Assembly: GCA_021154325.1 (NCBI GenBank)
Contig: JAJKIR010000118.1
Location: 1-64,000 of the forward strand
DNA length: 64,000 bases
Reading direction: 5' to 3'
Source: Gemmatimonas sp.
GTDB taxonomy: Bacteria; Gemmatimonadota; Gemmatimonadetes; Gemmatimonadales; Gemmatimonadaceae
Part shown: one piece after another, positions 8,474 through 17,160 of the stretch
Position numbering within the stretch: position 1 is the stretch's first letter
How the letters are laid out: each line of letters opens with the position of its first letter
The notes under the pieces: model-generated
Database searches by the model: none
What the model was told of the DNA's origin: nothing
The model's input: the letters and a program-made list of their open reading frames with translations, nothing else
Translations under genes and position numbers: made by a program

Positions 8474-9439
8474 TCAGCTTTGTGATCCCTCCGCGCCATC
8501 GATTTCTCGCGTGAGTGCGCTCGCGATTTCGGCCGCCAGCGCTGCATTGCTCTCGAGGAGCGCGAGATTGACATCGAGAGACTGTCCCTTAGTCAAACGA
8601 CTGACGGCGGCAAGGAGAAACGGCGTCGTCATTGGTCCTTCGATTCCCTTGCGTTCGGCCTCCACGAGCGCGGCATCGATGACCTCTTGCATCTCGTCAC
8701 CCGGCATCGCGCAATCAGATGGCGGCGGTTGAACGACGAGGACGCTCTGCCCGTTGCCCACCGACCAGTGGCTCCGCGCGATTGCAGCGATGCCGGAGGC
8801 TGTATCGCAGCGCACCTGAAGCGAGATTCCGGTCTGGGCGGTAAAGAAGCCCGGCAGCTCGTCGGTGCGGTAGCCAATGACTGGAATACCGAGCGTCTCG
8901 AGGCGCTCCCAAGTCGCCGGGAGATCGAGAATCGACTTCGCGCCGGCGCAAACGACAATCACGCGTGAGCGCGCCAGCTCGGGAAGGTCCGCCGACTCGT
9001 CGCGGAGTTGACGGCTTCGCTCGAGGTCCCGCGACGTTCTTCGATGGACGCCGCCGATCCCGCCAGTTGCGAAAACCTCGATCCCGGCCGCTCGCGCGAG
9101 CACCAGCGTGGCCGCCACCGTCGTCGCGCCGTCCGCCCCTTCCGCGATCGCAACGCCCAGATCTCTGCTCGAGACCTTTCGCACGCCCTCTCGGCAGAGA
9201 AAACGCTCGAGATCCGCGCCATCGAGCCCCAGGGTCCCTCTTCCACGCACGATCGCGGCGATGGCAGGGGTAGCACCGCCCGATTGCACTGCTCGCTGCA
9301 TGCGCTCCGCCGCGTGACGGTTCTCGGGGATCGGAAGCCCTTGCGCGAGCACCGAGCTCTCGAGCGCGACCACAGGCCGCTTGCGGGCGAGTGCCTCGCG
9401 AACGGCCGGAGACAGCACGGGAGTGACGAAAGGGGCCAC
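8474..9439 (-). CDS. psuG: pseudouridine-5'-phosphate glycosidase
   Basis: Reversibly splits pseudouridine 5'-phosphate into uracil and ribose 5-phosphate in pseudouridine catabolism. All family landmarks are present in order: ALESSVLAQGLPIPEN (Glu27), RKVSSRDL (Lys88), ADGATTVAATLVLA, FATGGIGGVHR (His132), SADLPELA (Asp151), VVCAGAKSILDLP (Lys168), GIPVIGYRTDELPGFF and GPMTTPFLL...NLALLESNAALA. The length of 321 aa is near the family norm (about 300). No adjacent PsuK-type kinase is visible, so the kinase step must be elsewhere if the pathway is complete. Confidence 0.93.
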   Translation of the reverse strand: MAPFVTPVLSPAVREALARKRPVVALESSVLAQGLPIPENRHAAERMQRAVQSGGATPAIAAIVRGRGTLGLDGADLERFLCREGVRKVSSRDLGVAIAEGADGATTVAATLVLARAAGIEVFATGGIGGVHRRTSRDLERSRQLRDESADLPELARSRVIVVCAGAKSILDLPATWERLETLGIPVIGYRTDELPGFFTAQTGISLQVRCDTASGIAAIARSHWSVGNGQSVLVVQPPPSDCAMPGDEMQEVIDAALVEAERKGIEGPMTTPFLLAAVSRLTKGQSLDVNLALLESNAALAAEIASALTREIDGAEGSQS

Positions 9440-9469
9440 GGCGATAAGCTAAAGCCGCCGGCCAGGGAA

Positions 9470-10111
9470 TCAGGTCGTTCCGAGCGAGCCTCGAGAACTT
9501 CCCGCTGGCGCGTTCACTGGCTTCGCCGTGAGGATCAGGCGGTCGGGCGCACTGCCGAAGTACCGCACCGGCCAGCAGGTTGTGAGCGTCAGGAGGGGTT
9601 CGGAGCTCTGGAAAAGGGCTGGCGAGTTTCGATCAACGATCCGCCGACCCACAATCACCCAAATCCCGCTCGACTGTCCCGTTTCCGTGCGGATGGTGTC
9701 GCCAAGCTGTAGAGCATCCAGGTGGCTGAAGTGCCGATCCCGGTGTGCCGAGATCACGGCGTTACCCGGCATGCCGGGCAGCGCACTGCCGGGCAAATGA
9801 CCCGGGCCGGCGTTCAGCTCATCGTCCCCGACACCTTCGAGCACGATTTCGTCGAGGCGGATCCGCGGAATGCTGAGCCTCGCCACCGGCGCGCCAACGG
9901 CAACACTCCGGCTGGCAAACGCGACGCTGTTGGCGACGCGCTCGCGTGCCGCGCCAACAGCGCTCCGCGCCTGCTGCTCCTCCCACTGCTGCCGGACGAG
10001 ATCCGCCCGATACGCGCCTCTTGCGTACTGCACACCGGCATGGCCCACGAGCACCGCTCCCGCGATGCACAGGCCGAGGCCGGCGAGCCGCTTTACCCGA
10101 TCAGCCGTCAC
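9470..10111 (-). CDS. class D-type sortase (LPXTG-family transpeptidase), 213 aa
   Basis: An N-terminal membrane anchor (LAGLGLCIAGAVLVGHAGV) is followed by the sortase beta-barrel: ARLSIPRIRLDEIVLEGV, then catalytic His123 in NAVISAHRD, catalytic Cys179 in LLTLTTCWP and Arg191 in APDRLIL. These are the three sortase active-site residues in the right order. It would cleave a sorting motif and attach the protein to an envelope acceptor. The start is GTG 10111, which overlaps the 3' end of the upstream substrate-like gene by 11 bases, so the pair is translationally coupled. Confidence 0.9.
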   Translation of the reverse strand: MTADRVKRLAGLGLCIAGAVLVGHAGVQYARGAYRADLVRQQWEEQQARSAVGAARERVANSVAFASRSVAVGAPVARLSIPRIRLDEIVLEGVGDDELNAGPGHLPGSALPGMPGNAVISAHRDRHFSHLDALQLGDTIRTETGQSSGIWVIVGRRIVDRNSPALFQSSEPLLTLTTCWPVRYFGSAPDRLILTAKPVNAPAGSSRGSLGTT

Positions 10112-10583
10112 GACGGGCAGTCACCACCGCCCGACGGCGGCGTCGAAGCAGGAACAGTCCCACCGAGAGCGACGCCAGGCCAGCCGCCAGATACGCCGGC
10201 AGCGGGCTCGCTGTATTCGGCGCGATCGCGCCATTCGAGAAGGTGGTCGTAGTCTGCGGGTTCCCGCTGGGCACCTGCGGCGACGGCGCCGCGGCATTCG
10301 CTGCCGCCATCGTCGTGTCGTTGGCGCTCGCGACCTGTGTGCTCGTCCCAGCGGCGGAGTCCACCCACGTCTTCATGTCAGTGAGGCTCATCCGCGCCAC
10401 GCTGTCCGCGCGGGACTTCGCCGCCGCGACCGTCGCCGGCGCCGAGTCGACCGCGGCTTTGCGCGGCGGGGCCACAAAAGTCGTGAACTGAGCCGACAAT
10501 GCCGCCGGCGTCAGCAGCGTCGCCGCGGTGAGAAGGATGGCCGTCGTTGTCTTGCGAAGCTCCACGGTAAACCTCCGAGTCAT
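10101..10583 (-). CDS. probable sortase substrate, secreted protein with C-terminal sorting signal, 160 aa
   Basis: A signal peptide at the start (TTTAILLTAATLLTPAALSAQ) is followed by an Ala/Ser/Thr-rich mature region and a tripartite C-terminus: a motif-like APNTASPLP, a hydrophobic helix (AYLAAGLASLSVGLFLL) and a basic tail (RRRRRAVVTARR). That layout is the sortase sorting signal. APNTAS resembles LPxTA/LPxTG with Leu replaced by Ala. Start ATG 10583 has AAAGGA just upstream; a GTG seven bases after an internal GGAGG is an alternative. It sits directly upstream of, and overlaps, the sortase gene. Confidence 0.72.
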   Translation of the reverse strand: MTRRFTVELRKTTTAILLTAATLLTPAALSAQFTTFVAPPRKAAVDSAPATVAAAKSRADSVARMSLTDMKTWVDSAAGTSTQVASANDTTMAAANAAAPSPQVPSGNPQTTTTFSNGAIAPNTASPLPAYLAAGLASLSVGLFLLRRRRRAVVTARRDG

Positions 10584-10621
10584 TACATCCTTTCGAGGCA
10601 TAGCTCGTGCCCGGCGGCGCA

Positions 10622-11584
10622 TCAGCGCGAATCGTCCGCCCGCTCCTGCTTCTTCGGCCACGTGCGCATGATCGCTTCTCCGATCTTGCCCAGCGCCAGC
10701 TGCGCCTCGTTATCCACCACCCAGCGCGTGTCGGTGTTCTGCTTGGTAAGCGCGCATGCAACCACCCGGCTCTGGAGCCGGAAGAGCGCACACTCCGTGC
10801 GCACCGAGTCGGTCGCACCCGTTTTGTGCGGTACCGCCAGCCCTGAGACGGTGCGCTGCATCAGCTCCATGTCCAGGTTGTCACCCAGGATTCCGAGCAT
10901 CGCCGAGTCCGCCTTCTCGTTCACGGCTTTGCCACTCGCCAGCATCTCGAACAGTCGCGCCATCTCGTTCGGCGTGGTGACGCCAAGGCCGTACTTCGTG
11001 GAGCTGTCGGGAGCCACGCTCGCCAGTCGCAGAAAAACCTTCGAGTGCACCTTCGTGTGCGGCAGGCCGAGCGCCTCCATTTTCTGCCACACGCGCCGAA
11101 TTGCCACTTTGTCGAGGAGCAGATTGGTCGCGGTGTTGTCACTCAGAATGCTCATCAGCACGGCCGCGTCGCGCACGCTGAGATTCATCCCCGGGTGCAT
11201 GAACTGGAGAATGCCGGAACCCGGTACCTGATCGATCTTGAGCAGGGTGAGTTGATCGTCGAGAGAGATCATCCCCTTGTCCGCGAGATCGAACAGCGTA
11301 ACCAGGATCGGAACCTTGATCAGGCTCGCCGTCGGGAAGGTCTCGTCACCCCGTAGTGTCAGCCGCTCGCCCGTGTCCAGATTGTGGATCGAGTAGCCGA
11401 GCACGCCATGATAGTGCTTTACCAGGGAATCGAGCGTGCGGTGCAGGCCGAGAGTGTCGGCGCGGAAAGTGGACGCGTGCGTCGATGCGAGCGGCGGACT
11501 GTCCAGCGACGAGGGCTGGGCACCGGCGGCGAGCAGCGGCGCGACGGCCGCGACGAGAACCGTTAGGCAAGCACGAAACGTCAT
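10622..11584 (-). CDS. class A beta-lactamase-like serine hydrolase (beta-lactamase2 family), 320 aa
   Basis: A signal peptide (MTFRACLTVLVAAVAPLLAAGAQ) is followed by the serine acyl-enzyme motifs: Ser87-x-x-Lys90 (TASLIK), Ser148-Asp-Asn150 (LSDNTATNLLL) and Lys254-Thr-Gly256 (HKTGATDS). The helix after the omega-loop (TTPNEMARLFEML) also fits class A. The omega-loop itself, between about residues 175 and 200, lacks the ExxLN segment that provides Glu166 for deacylation. It may be a beta-lactamase-fold peptidase or a slow penicillin-binding enzyme. ATG 11584 is preferred because of the signal peptide and an upstream GAGG. Confidence 0.85.
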   Translation of the reverse strand: MTFRACLTVLVAAVAPLLAAGAQPSSLDSPPLASTHASTFRADTLGLHRTLDSLVKHYHGVLGYSIHNLDTGERLTLRGDETFPTASLIKVPILVTLFDLADKGMISLDDQLTLLKIDQVPGSGILQFMHPGMNLSVRDAAVLMSILSDNTATNLLLDKVAIRRVWQKMEALGLPHTKVHSKVFLRLASVAPDSSTKYGLGVTTPNEMARLFEMLASGKAVNEKADSAMLGILGDNLDMELMQRTVSGLAVPHKTGATDSVRTECALFRLQSRVVACALTKQNTDTRWVVDNEAQLALGKIGEAIMRTWPKKQERADDSR

Positions 11585-11663
11585 TCGGACCTCGAGGGAA
11601 GAAAGCCACCCGATTGTGTCACCGATTCGCCACGGCCACAACCGTCGCGCCGTAAGTCGGCGC

Positions 11664-12860
11664 TCAGCCACGACGAGCCGCGGCGCCGCGCCCGGCATGC
11701 GCCTGCCAGCCGCCACTCGCGAGAATGTCGTCGATCATCGCCACGACGCGCTCGAGCTCCTCGTCCGTCGTGTAGAAGTGTGGCGCCACGCGAATCCCGG
11801 CGTTCGGCCGGTAGTCTACGAGCACGTCGTTCGCCAGCAGCGCCTCCGAGACCTCGTAACCGTGCGGTACGTCGAAGGCGATGGTGCCGCCGCGCTGCTC
11901 CGGGTTCCGCGGCGCTGTGACGCGGTAGCCACGAGCGTCCGCCAACTCGATCAGTCGCGCCGTCTGGCGCATGCTTTTGGCGCGGATCCGCTCGATGCCC
12001 GCCCGCTTCACAAGCCTTGGGCCCTCCACCGCCGCGTAGAGCGCCGGGATCACGGGCGTACCAGTGAGCCACCGGAACGCATCGTCGGCGTACGCCATCT
12101 CCGGCTCGAACGCGAATGGTCGCGCATGTGCCTGCCAGCCAGTCAGCGCTGGCGTTAGGCGGTGTGCCACCTCCGGCGCGACATACAGGAAGCAACCCCC
12201 GGGGCCACCGCACAGCCACTTCAACACGCCTCCGGTGAGGAAATCCACCCCGAGCTGCTTCACGTCGACCGGAATCACGCCGACGGAATGGAACGCATCC
12301 ACCGACACGAGCGCGCCGACCTCGCGGGCGCGGCGGCACACTGCCGCGACGTCCATGATGAACGCGGACCGGAAGAGCACATGCGAGATCGCGACGAGAC
12401 GCGTCCGCTCGTCGATCGCCGCGATCAGACGTTCGGTGTCGATGCTGATGCTATCCTCGCTCGGCACCACGACGACACGCGCACCGAGGCGGGTCGCGAG
12501 CGCGTCGTAGACATACCGGACCGACGGAAAGTCGAGCGCGGTCATGACGATCGTATCGCGCGGTGCCGTGTAGTCGAGCGCCGACAGCACACTCGCCTGT
12601 CCGATCGTCACGTTAGGCACCATCACCACCTCGCCCGGGCTCGCCCCGATCAGTGGCGCGATCTCGTCCCCAACCTCCACCGGTTTCCGCCACCACCCCT
12701 TCCCCCACGCACGCACCCCGAGCTCCGCCCACTCGTCGACGTACTCGGCCAGCCGATCGGGCACCCCACGCGGCATCGCACCTAACGAGTTGGAGACGAG
12801 GTAGGTGGTGCGCTCGAGGATCGGAAATTCGCCGCGGAACGCGAGAAGCGGATCCGGCAT
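11664..12860 (-). CDS. class V PLP enzyme, kynureninase-like, 398 aa
   Basis: The N-terminal YLVSNSLGAMPRGVPDRLAEYVDEW matches the kynureninase opening (YLDGNSLG). The PLP region reads SVDAFHSVGVIPVDVKQLGVDFLTGGVLKWLCGGPGG, with the Schiff-base Lys in VLKWL and the family GGPGG. Kynureninase cleaves kynurenine or 3-hydroxykynurenine to anthranilate or 3-hydroxyanthranilate plus alanine. A related class V aminotransferase or desulfurase role is possible. Its ATG overlaps the TGA of the upstream permease by one base (TGATG), so they form an operon. A much longer frame to 13367 is an out-of-phase extension and is not used. Confidence 0.78.
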   Translation of the reverse strand: MPDPLLAFRGEFPILERTTYLVSNSLGAMPRGVPDRLAEYVDEWAELGVRAWGKGWWRKPVEVGDEIAPLIGASPGEVVMVPNVTIGQASVLSALDYTAPRDTIVMTALDFPSVRYVYDALATRLGARVVVVPSEDSISIDTERLIAAIDERTRLVAISHVLFRSAFIMDVAAVCRRAREVGALVSVDAFHSVGVIPVDVKQLGVDFLTGGVLKWLCGGPGGCFLYVAPEVAHRLTPALTGWQAHARPFAFEPEMAYADDAFRWLTGTPVIPALYAAVEGPRLVKRAGIERIRAKSMRQTARLIELADARGYRVTAPRNPEQRGGTIAFDVPHGYEVSEALLANDVLVDYRPNAGIRVAPHFYTTDEELERVVAMIDDILASGGWQAHAGRGAAARRG

Positions 12861-14206
12861 CAGTCGCCCGCCGCTGCCGCGGCCGGTGTACGCCGGCGCG
12901 CGCGCGTGAGCGCGTACACCGGCACGGCCGCCACGAGCACCGCCAGGACGGCGAGCCACTCGCCCAGCTGCAGGGTGGCGAGCAGCGACACGATTACGGC
13001 GAGAGCGAGCCATGGAACCACTGCCGCTCCCGGCACCCGGAACGGCGCGCCGCCGCCGCGAATGTCGCGACGGCGCAATTCCAGCGTCGCGAAACAGCAC
13101 GCGGCGTACACCAGCAGCACCGACCCGTTGGCGATGATGGCGAGCCACTCGAACGTTCCCGTCGCCGCCAGCACGGCCACGAGCACCGTCTGGATCCCGA
13201 TCGCCCAATACGGTGTCCGGAACCTCGGATGAACCGACCCGACCGCTCGAGGCAGAAAGCCATCGCGCGCGAACGCGAACAACATGCGAGGCACCGCGAG
13301 CGTCATTCCGCTCACGTAACCAAACATGCTTACCGCCGAGCCGACGAGAATCAACTTTTGCCCCCACGTCCCCAGCACTGCGCCTCCCGCATCGGCAACC
13401 GGTGTCTTCGAGCCAACGAGGCCGGCACCGAGAACTCCCTGCGAGACGACCTGCACGCTCACGTAGAGCACGGCCACAACTCCAATGGACAGGAGGACCG
13501 CGCGCGGCACGGTCCGCGCCGGATCCTTCACTTCACCGCTCGGCACCAGCGCCGCCTCGACGCCGAGAAACGCGAAGATCAACACCGCGGACGCTCGACC
13601 AAGGCTCGCAATGGAGGGGGTCTGTTGCCACCGGAGATTCACTCCGTGCACCGCAAATGCGCCCACGATCACGATGACCCCGAGCGGCAGCAGTTTGGCC
13701 ACCGTCATCACCGCGTTGAAGCGGCTCGCATCGCGCACGCCGCGGACGTTCAGCAGCGCCAGCGCCGCCAGCACGACGAGCATCACTGACACCTTCGCAC
13801 CCGCCGACGTGAGCGCCGGCTCGAGAGCGGCGAGTGAATCCGCGAAGAAGCTCGTCACTGCGGCGAGCGCCGCCGTGAGTCCGGCCCAGAGCAGCGCGCC
13901 GCTCAGGAATCCAACGAAGGGACCGAACGCCACCTCCACGTACGCGTAAGGTCCGCCCGTCAGCGAGACGCGGCTTCCCGCCTCCGCGAAGCAGAGAACG
14001 ATGAGACCCATGGCCAGTGCGCAGAGGAGATACGCAGCCGGCGCCGCCGGTCCGAGCGTCGCCGCTACACTCGCCGGCAAACGAAAGATGCCGGCGCCGA
14101 TCGTCACGTTCACGATCGCGGCTGTCAAACCCCAGGTGCCCAGCGCGCGGATGAGCGAGCCATCTTGCCCTACCTCTCGCGCGGCGTCCCTCTGCTGGTC
14201 GATCAT
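12860..14206 (-). CDS. APC-superfamily amino acid permease, 448 aa
   Basis: About twelve membrane helices. The first carries the APC substrate-binding signature TIGAGIFRLPASVA, followed by TGGPYAYVEVAFGP, the conserved FAFLGVEAALVPSGEVKDPARTVPRA loop and PRMLFAFARDGFLPRAV. These features fit amino acid/polyamine permeases of the inner membrane. ATG 14206 is chosen at MIDQQRDAAREV; an upstream ATG at 14305 would add 33 non-conserved residues. It overlaps the kynureninase-like gene by one base, hinting at uptake of an aromatic amino acid or kynurenine (inference). Confidence 0.85.
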   Translation of the reverse strand: MIDQQRDAAREVGQDGSLIRALGTWGLTAAIVNVTIGAGIFRLPASVAATLGPAAPAAYLLCALAMGLIVLCFAEAGSRVSLTGGPYAYVEVAFGPFVGFLSGALLWAGLTAALAAVTSFFADSLAALEPALTSAGAKVSVMLVVLAALALLNVRGVRDASRFNAVMTVAKLLPLGVIVIVGAFAVHGVNLRWQQTPSIASLGRASAVLIFAFLGVEAALVPSGEVKDPARTVPRAVLLSIGVVAVLYVSVQVVSQGVLGAGLVGSKTPVADAGGAVLGTWGQKLILVGSAVSMFGYVSGMTLAVPRMLFAFARDGFLPRAVGSVHPRFRTPYWAIGIQTVLVAVLAATGTFEWLAIIANGSVLLVYAACCFATLELRRRDIRGGGAPFRVPGAAVVPWLALAVIVSLLATLQLGEWLAVLAVLVAAVPVYALTRARRRTPAAAAAGD

Positions 14207-14374
14207 CGCCTCAACACTAGATCCGGCCTCGGGCGTGCGCCACCATGTGATCCGTCGCGCAATTCCTGACGTGCCCGTTGACGCGAGGAGCGGGTCGGGC
14301 GTCATCTTTCAGGGCAGATTCGCGGAATGGCGCGGATCTTTCGCCGTTTCACGAGACCTCGAAAGGAGAAAGCG

Positions 14375-14746
14375 ATGAACGTACGCTCTCGTGCTGCCCT
14401 CATTCTGATGTCCGCACTCATTCTCGTGCTGCGCGCACCCCAGGGCGCGGCACAGTCACTTACCGCAACTCCGATCGCACCGAATCTCGCCCCAACGCAG
14501 GTAGAGAAGCCGCAGGTGGGTCCCACCGTAGCTGCCCTGACCGTGGGCGTACGAAACGTTGTCCCCACGACGACGACGCAGCCGCAGCAGCGCGGCGGCG
14601 CCGGACTCGGTCAAAGCGAGGCGCTGATGATCGTGGGTGGCGCGGCGCTTCTCGTGGGAGCCGTCGTTGGCGGCGACGCGGGCGACATTTTCATGATCGG
14701 CGGTGCGATCGTTGGGCTCTATGGACTGTATAAGTACTTGCAGTGA
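14375..14746 (+). CDS. small exported protein with glycine-rich membrane segments, 123 aa
   Basis: A cleavable signal peptide (ALILMSALILVLRAPQGAAQS) is followed by a Thr/Pro/Gln-rich middle and a C-terminal pair of Gly/Ala-rich hydrophobic stretches (MIVGGAALLVGAVVGGDAGD, MIGGAIVGLYGLYKYL) like glycine-zipper envelope proteins. AAAGGAG lies eight bases upstream of ATG 14375, which decides this start over an earlier ATG at 14327. Function is unknown. Confidence 0.75.
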   Translation: MNVRSRAALILMSALILVLRAPQGAAQSLTATPIAPNLAPTQVEKPQVGPTVAALTVGVRNVVPTTTTQPQQRGGAGLGQSEALMIVGGAALLVGAVVGGDAGDIFMIGGAIVGLYGLYKYLQ

Positions 14747-14785
14747 CATCGAGCTGAACGTGTTGATGGAGCTTGGCAATCGACG

Positions 14786-15910
14786 ATGGTAAAGCAGACC
14801 GGCGGCAGTGCTGGCAAGCGCGTCGCGCTCGTTCTGGGCGGCGGCGGAATGAAAGGCTTCGCCCACATTGGTGTTCTCCGCGCGCTCGAAGAGCATCGCA
14901 TCAAACCGAGCGTCTACGCGGGCACGAGCATCGGCGCGCTCATCGCCGCCGCTGCCGTCGGACGCATGCCCGTCGAGGAGATGGCGCGCCGCGCCGAGAG
15001 TCTTCGGCGGCGCGATCTCTTCCGCATCAATCACTTCGGCATGCTCCTCGAGCGCATGCGCTCGCCGTCGATCTATCTCGAGGAGCCGCTCCGCGATCTT
15101 TGCCGGAGCATCGTCCCCGCCCTGCGCTTCAGCGATCTCGCCGCGCCGTTGCTCGTCAACACCGTCGACATCACGCGTGGCACGCAGCTCGTCTGGGGTC
15201 TTCCCGGGCTGCGCGACGTCTGGGTGCAGGATGCCGTCTATGCCTCCTGCGCCCTTCCCGGGTTCTTCCCACCGGGCGACGTAGGCGGGCGTCTCTGCGT
15301 CGACGGCGGTGTCATCGACAACCTGCCGGTGGGCGCCGCATCGCTCGACGCGGACGTCGTTATCGCGGTTGACGTGGGCAGCTCGGATCTCGCCCCCACC
15401 AATGACGTCGTGACGCAGGGTTTCGCGTCCATCTACATGCGCGCCGCGACCACGATGATGCACGCGCTCCAGCAGTATCCGCTCGTGAGGTGGGACACGC
15501 CGCCTATGCTCCTCATTAGACCGAAGCTCGGACAGGACTGGCTGAGCTTCAGCAATGCGGCCGCGAGCATCGACGAGGGATATCGGAAGGCGAACCTTGC
15601 GCTGCAAGACTGGGAAGGCGTCCTCGAGCAGCCAGGCGGAGTCTACCCACGCCGACGCGTCACAATCCAGGTCGACAAGGACAAATGCATCGGCTGTGGC
15701 TTGTGCGTCGCCCTGGCGCCCGCGGTGATGGGGCTGGACGCATCGGGGAAGGCCTTCGCGCGCACGCGCACCGCGGACTGGTCCACGGCGGACGGCGATT
15801 TCGTGCACCACTGTCCTACCTGCGCAATCGAAGTCGAGAAGATCGAGCGGCTCACACCGTCCTCTTCGAATCCGGCGCAGCGCGGTCCCACCGAAGCCGA
15901 CGCCGCCTGA
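14786..15910 (+). CDS. patatin-like phospholipase fused to a C-terminal 4Fe-4S ferredoxin domain, 374 aa
   Basis: Residues 10-200 are a patatin domain: oxyanion loop LGGGGMKGFAH, nucleophile Ser48 in AGTSIGA, and catalytic Asp in CVDGGVIDN, so the Ser-Asp dyad is complete. From about residue 290 there is a ferredoxin-like segment (VDKDKCIGCGLCVALAP) with CxxCxxC, and a later HHCPTCAIEVEKI supplying further Cys. That is enough ligands for one [4Fe-4S] cluster. Patatins hydrolyse lipid acyl esters; a covalently attached ferredoxin is unusual. No signal peptide is present. It is convergent with the M20 peptidase gene six bases away. Confidence 0.88.
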   Translation: MVKQTGGSAGKRVALVLGGGGMKGFAHIGVLRALEEHRIKPSVYAGTSIGALIAAAAVGRMPVEEMARRAESLRRRDLFRINHFGMLLERMRSPSIYLEEPLRDLCRSIVPALRFSDLAAPLLVNTVDITRGTQLVWGLPGLRDVWVQDAVYASCALPGFFPPGDVGGRLCVDGGVIDNLPVGAASLDADVVIAVDVGSSDLAPTNDVVTQGFASIYMRAATTMMHALQQYPLVRWDTPPMLLIRPKLGQDWLSFSNAAASIDEGYRKANLALQDWEGVLEQPGGVYPRRRVTIQVDKDKCIGCGLCVALAPAVMGLDASGKAFARTRTADWSTADGDFVHHCPTCAIEVEKIERLTPSSSNPAQRGPTEADAA

Positions 15911-15916
15911 CCCGCT

Positions 15917-16954
15917 TCAGCGGTCGAGCGCGGCCAAGGCGAGCCGCTCGTAGGCATCGACGGCCGCGCGCAGCTCGGTGATTCGCACATGCTCATCGTC
16001 ACGATGCGCCACGTGCACCGATCCTGGTCCGAACAGGTGCGGCCGGCCCCACTGGCTCAACTCGGGGATGTCCGTCGCGAACGCTGCGACTGACGTCGGA
16101 AAACCAGGCAGCACTCCGAGGCGCACGGGTGGCACCGTCGGCCCCCGCTCCACCGTGGCGCGGCCGAACGCCCAGCGTTCCACCACCCGCCACACCTCGG
16201 TGGCTGGTGTCACGAGGCGAATCATCAGCCGCGCTTCTGCCTCCGGCGCCATGACGTTGTCCGCCACCCCGCCCGACAGATGGCCGATGTTCACCGTCGT
16301 ATCACCAAGAAGCTCGTCGCGAGGCCAGTCGACGCGATCGAGGTCGGCCAGCAGATGCACCAGATCCCGAGTCGCCGAGCGACCGAGGTGGGGATACGCC
16401 GAATGCGCCGCCTCGCCCGCCACTCGAACCAAGACGCGCATGGCGCCTTTCGTGCCGAGCGCGAGCGTGCTCTCGGTCGGCTCGCCGTTGATGAGTGTTC
16501 TCGAATCCGGCGTATCGCGAAAGTAGTCACGCGCGAACTCGTTGGCCGCATGCGCTCCATCATGCGTGACCTCCTCGCCGACGACGAACAAGAGACCCAC
16601 CGGCGCGCCTCTGTCCCGCAGCCGCTCCGCCGCGCAGATCATCGCCGCCGCGATTCCCTTGGCGTCGCAGGCGCCCCGCCCCCGCAACAGCTCACCGTCG
16701 ATGCTCGGCGGAATGAACGGGGGCACCGTATCCAGGTGCGTCGAAAGGATGACCCGCGGCCTCTCGTCATCGCCGATCGTCGCCAGCATGTCGTCTCGAC
16801 CGGGCGAAACGGGAATTCTCCGCGTGCTCCAGTCGCGTCCGGCGAGAAAGCCGTGCACCCAGTCGGTGACGGCACCTTCGCGTCCACTCGTGGAATCGAT
16901 TTCCATGAGTCGAGCCGCGAGATCCACTGGATCGATGACCTCGAAATCTGGCAC
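15917..16954 (-). CDS. M20 family zinc amidohydrolase/peptidase (ArgE/DapE type), 345 aa
   Basis: The metal-site residues of M20 enzymes are all visible: HLD in LSTHLDTVPPF, Asp in RGACDAKGIAAAM, the Glu-Glu pair in FVVGEEVTHDG, Glu in LINGEPTE, and the last His in VHVAHRDDEHV. The dimerisation-lid His occurs in GEAAHSAYPHLGRSA. Such enzymes remove acyl groups from amino acids or hydrolyse peptides in the cytoplasm (acetylornithine, succinyl-diaminopimelate, acetyl-lysine). The exact substrate cannot be assigned, and no arginine or lysine pathway genes flank it. Confidence 0.9.
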   Translation of the reverse strand: MPDFEVIDPVDLAARLMEIDSTSGREGAVTDWVHGFLAGRDWSTRRIPVSPGRDDMLATIGDDERPRVILSTHLDTVPPFIPPSIDGELLRGRGACDAKGIAAAMICAAERLRDRGAPVGLLFVVGEEVTHDGAHAANEFARDYFRDTPDSRTLINGEPTESTLALGTKGAMRVLVRVAGEAAHSAYPHLGRSATRDLVHLLADLDRVDWPRDELLGDTTVNIGHLSGGVADNVMAPEAEARLMIRLVTPATEVWRVVERWAFGRATVERGPTVPPVRLGVLPGFPTSVAAFATDIPELSQWGRPHLFGPGSVHVAHRDDEHVRITELRAAVDAYERLALAALDR

Positions 16955-17160
16955 TGTCGATAGAGCGCTCGGGATGAAGGATCCTCCGGTGAACTGCGGC
17001 TGCGAATCCTAGCGCGCTCGAACTTCGCCGAACAGCGCACGTCGTCGCTCGTTGCTTCCAACTAGATTGCGAGCAGCCTGTCGTCTGGCCGCGCGCCGAC
17101 GGCAGTGGCTCCGTCCGAAACCTCGAAGCGGCCGCGATGGGCCGTTAGCGAGAGACCGAA

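Noticed and set aside
11664-13367. A 567-aa protein with a long Arg/Gly-rich N-terminus before the kynureninase domain
   Set aside because: The first ~169 residues are an out-of-phase reading of the permease gene. The true start is ATG 12860, coupled to the permease stop.
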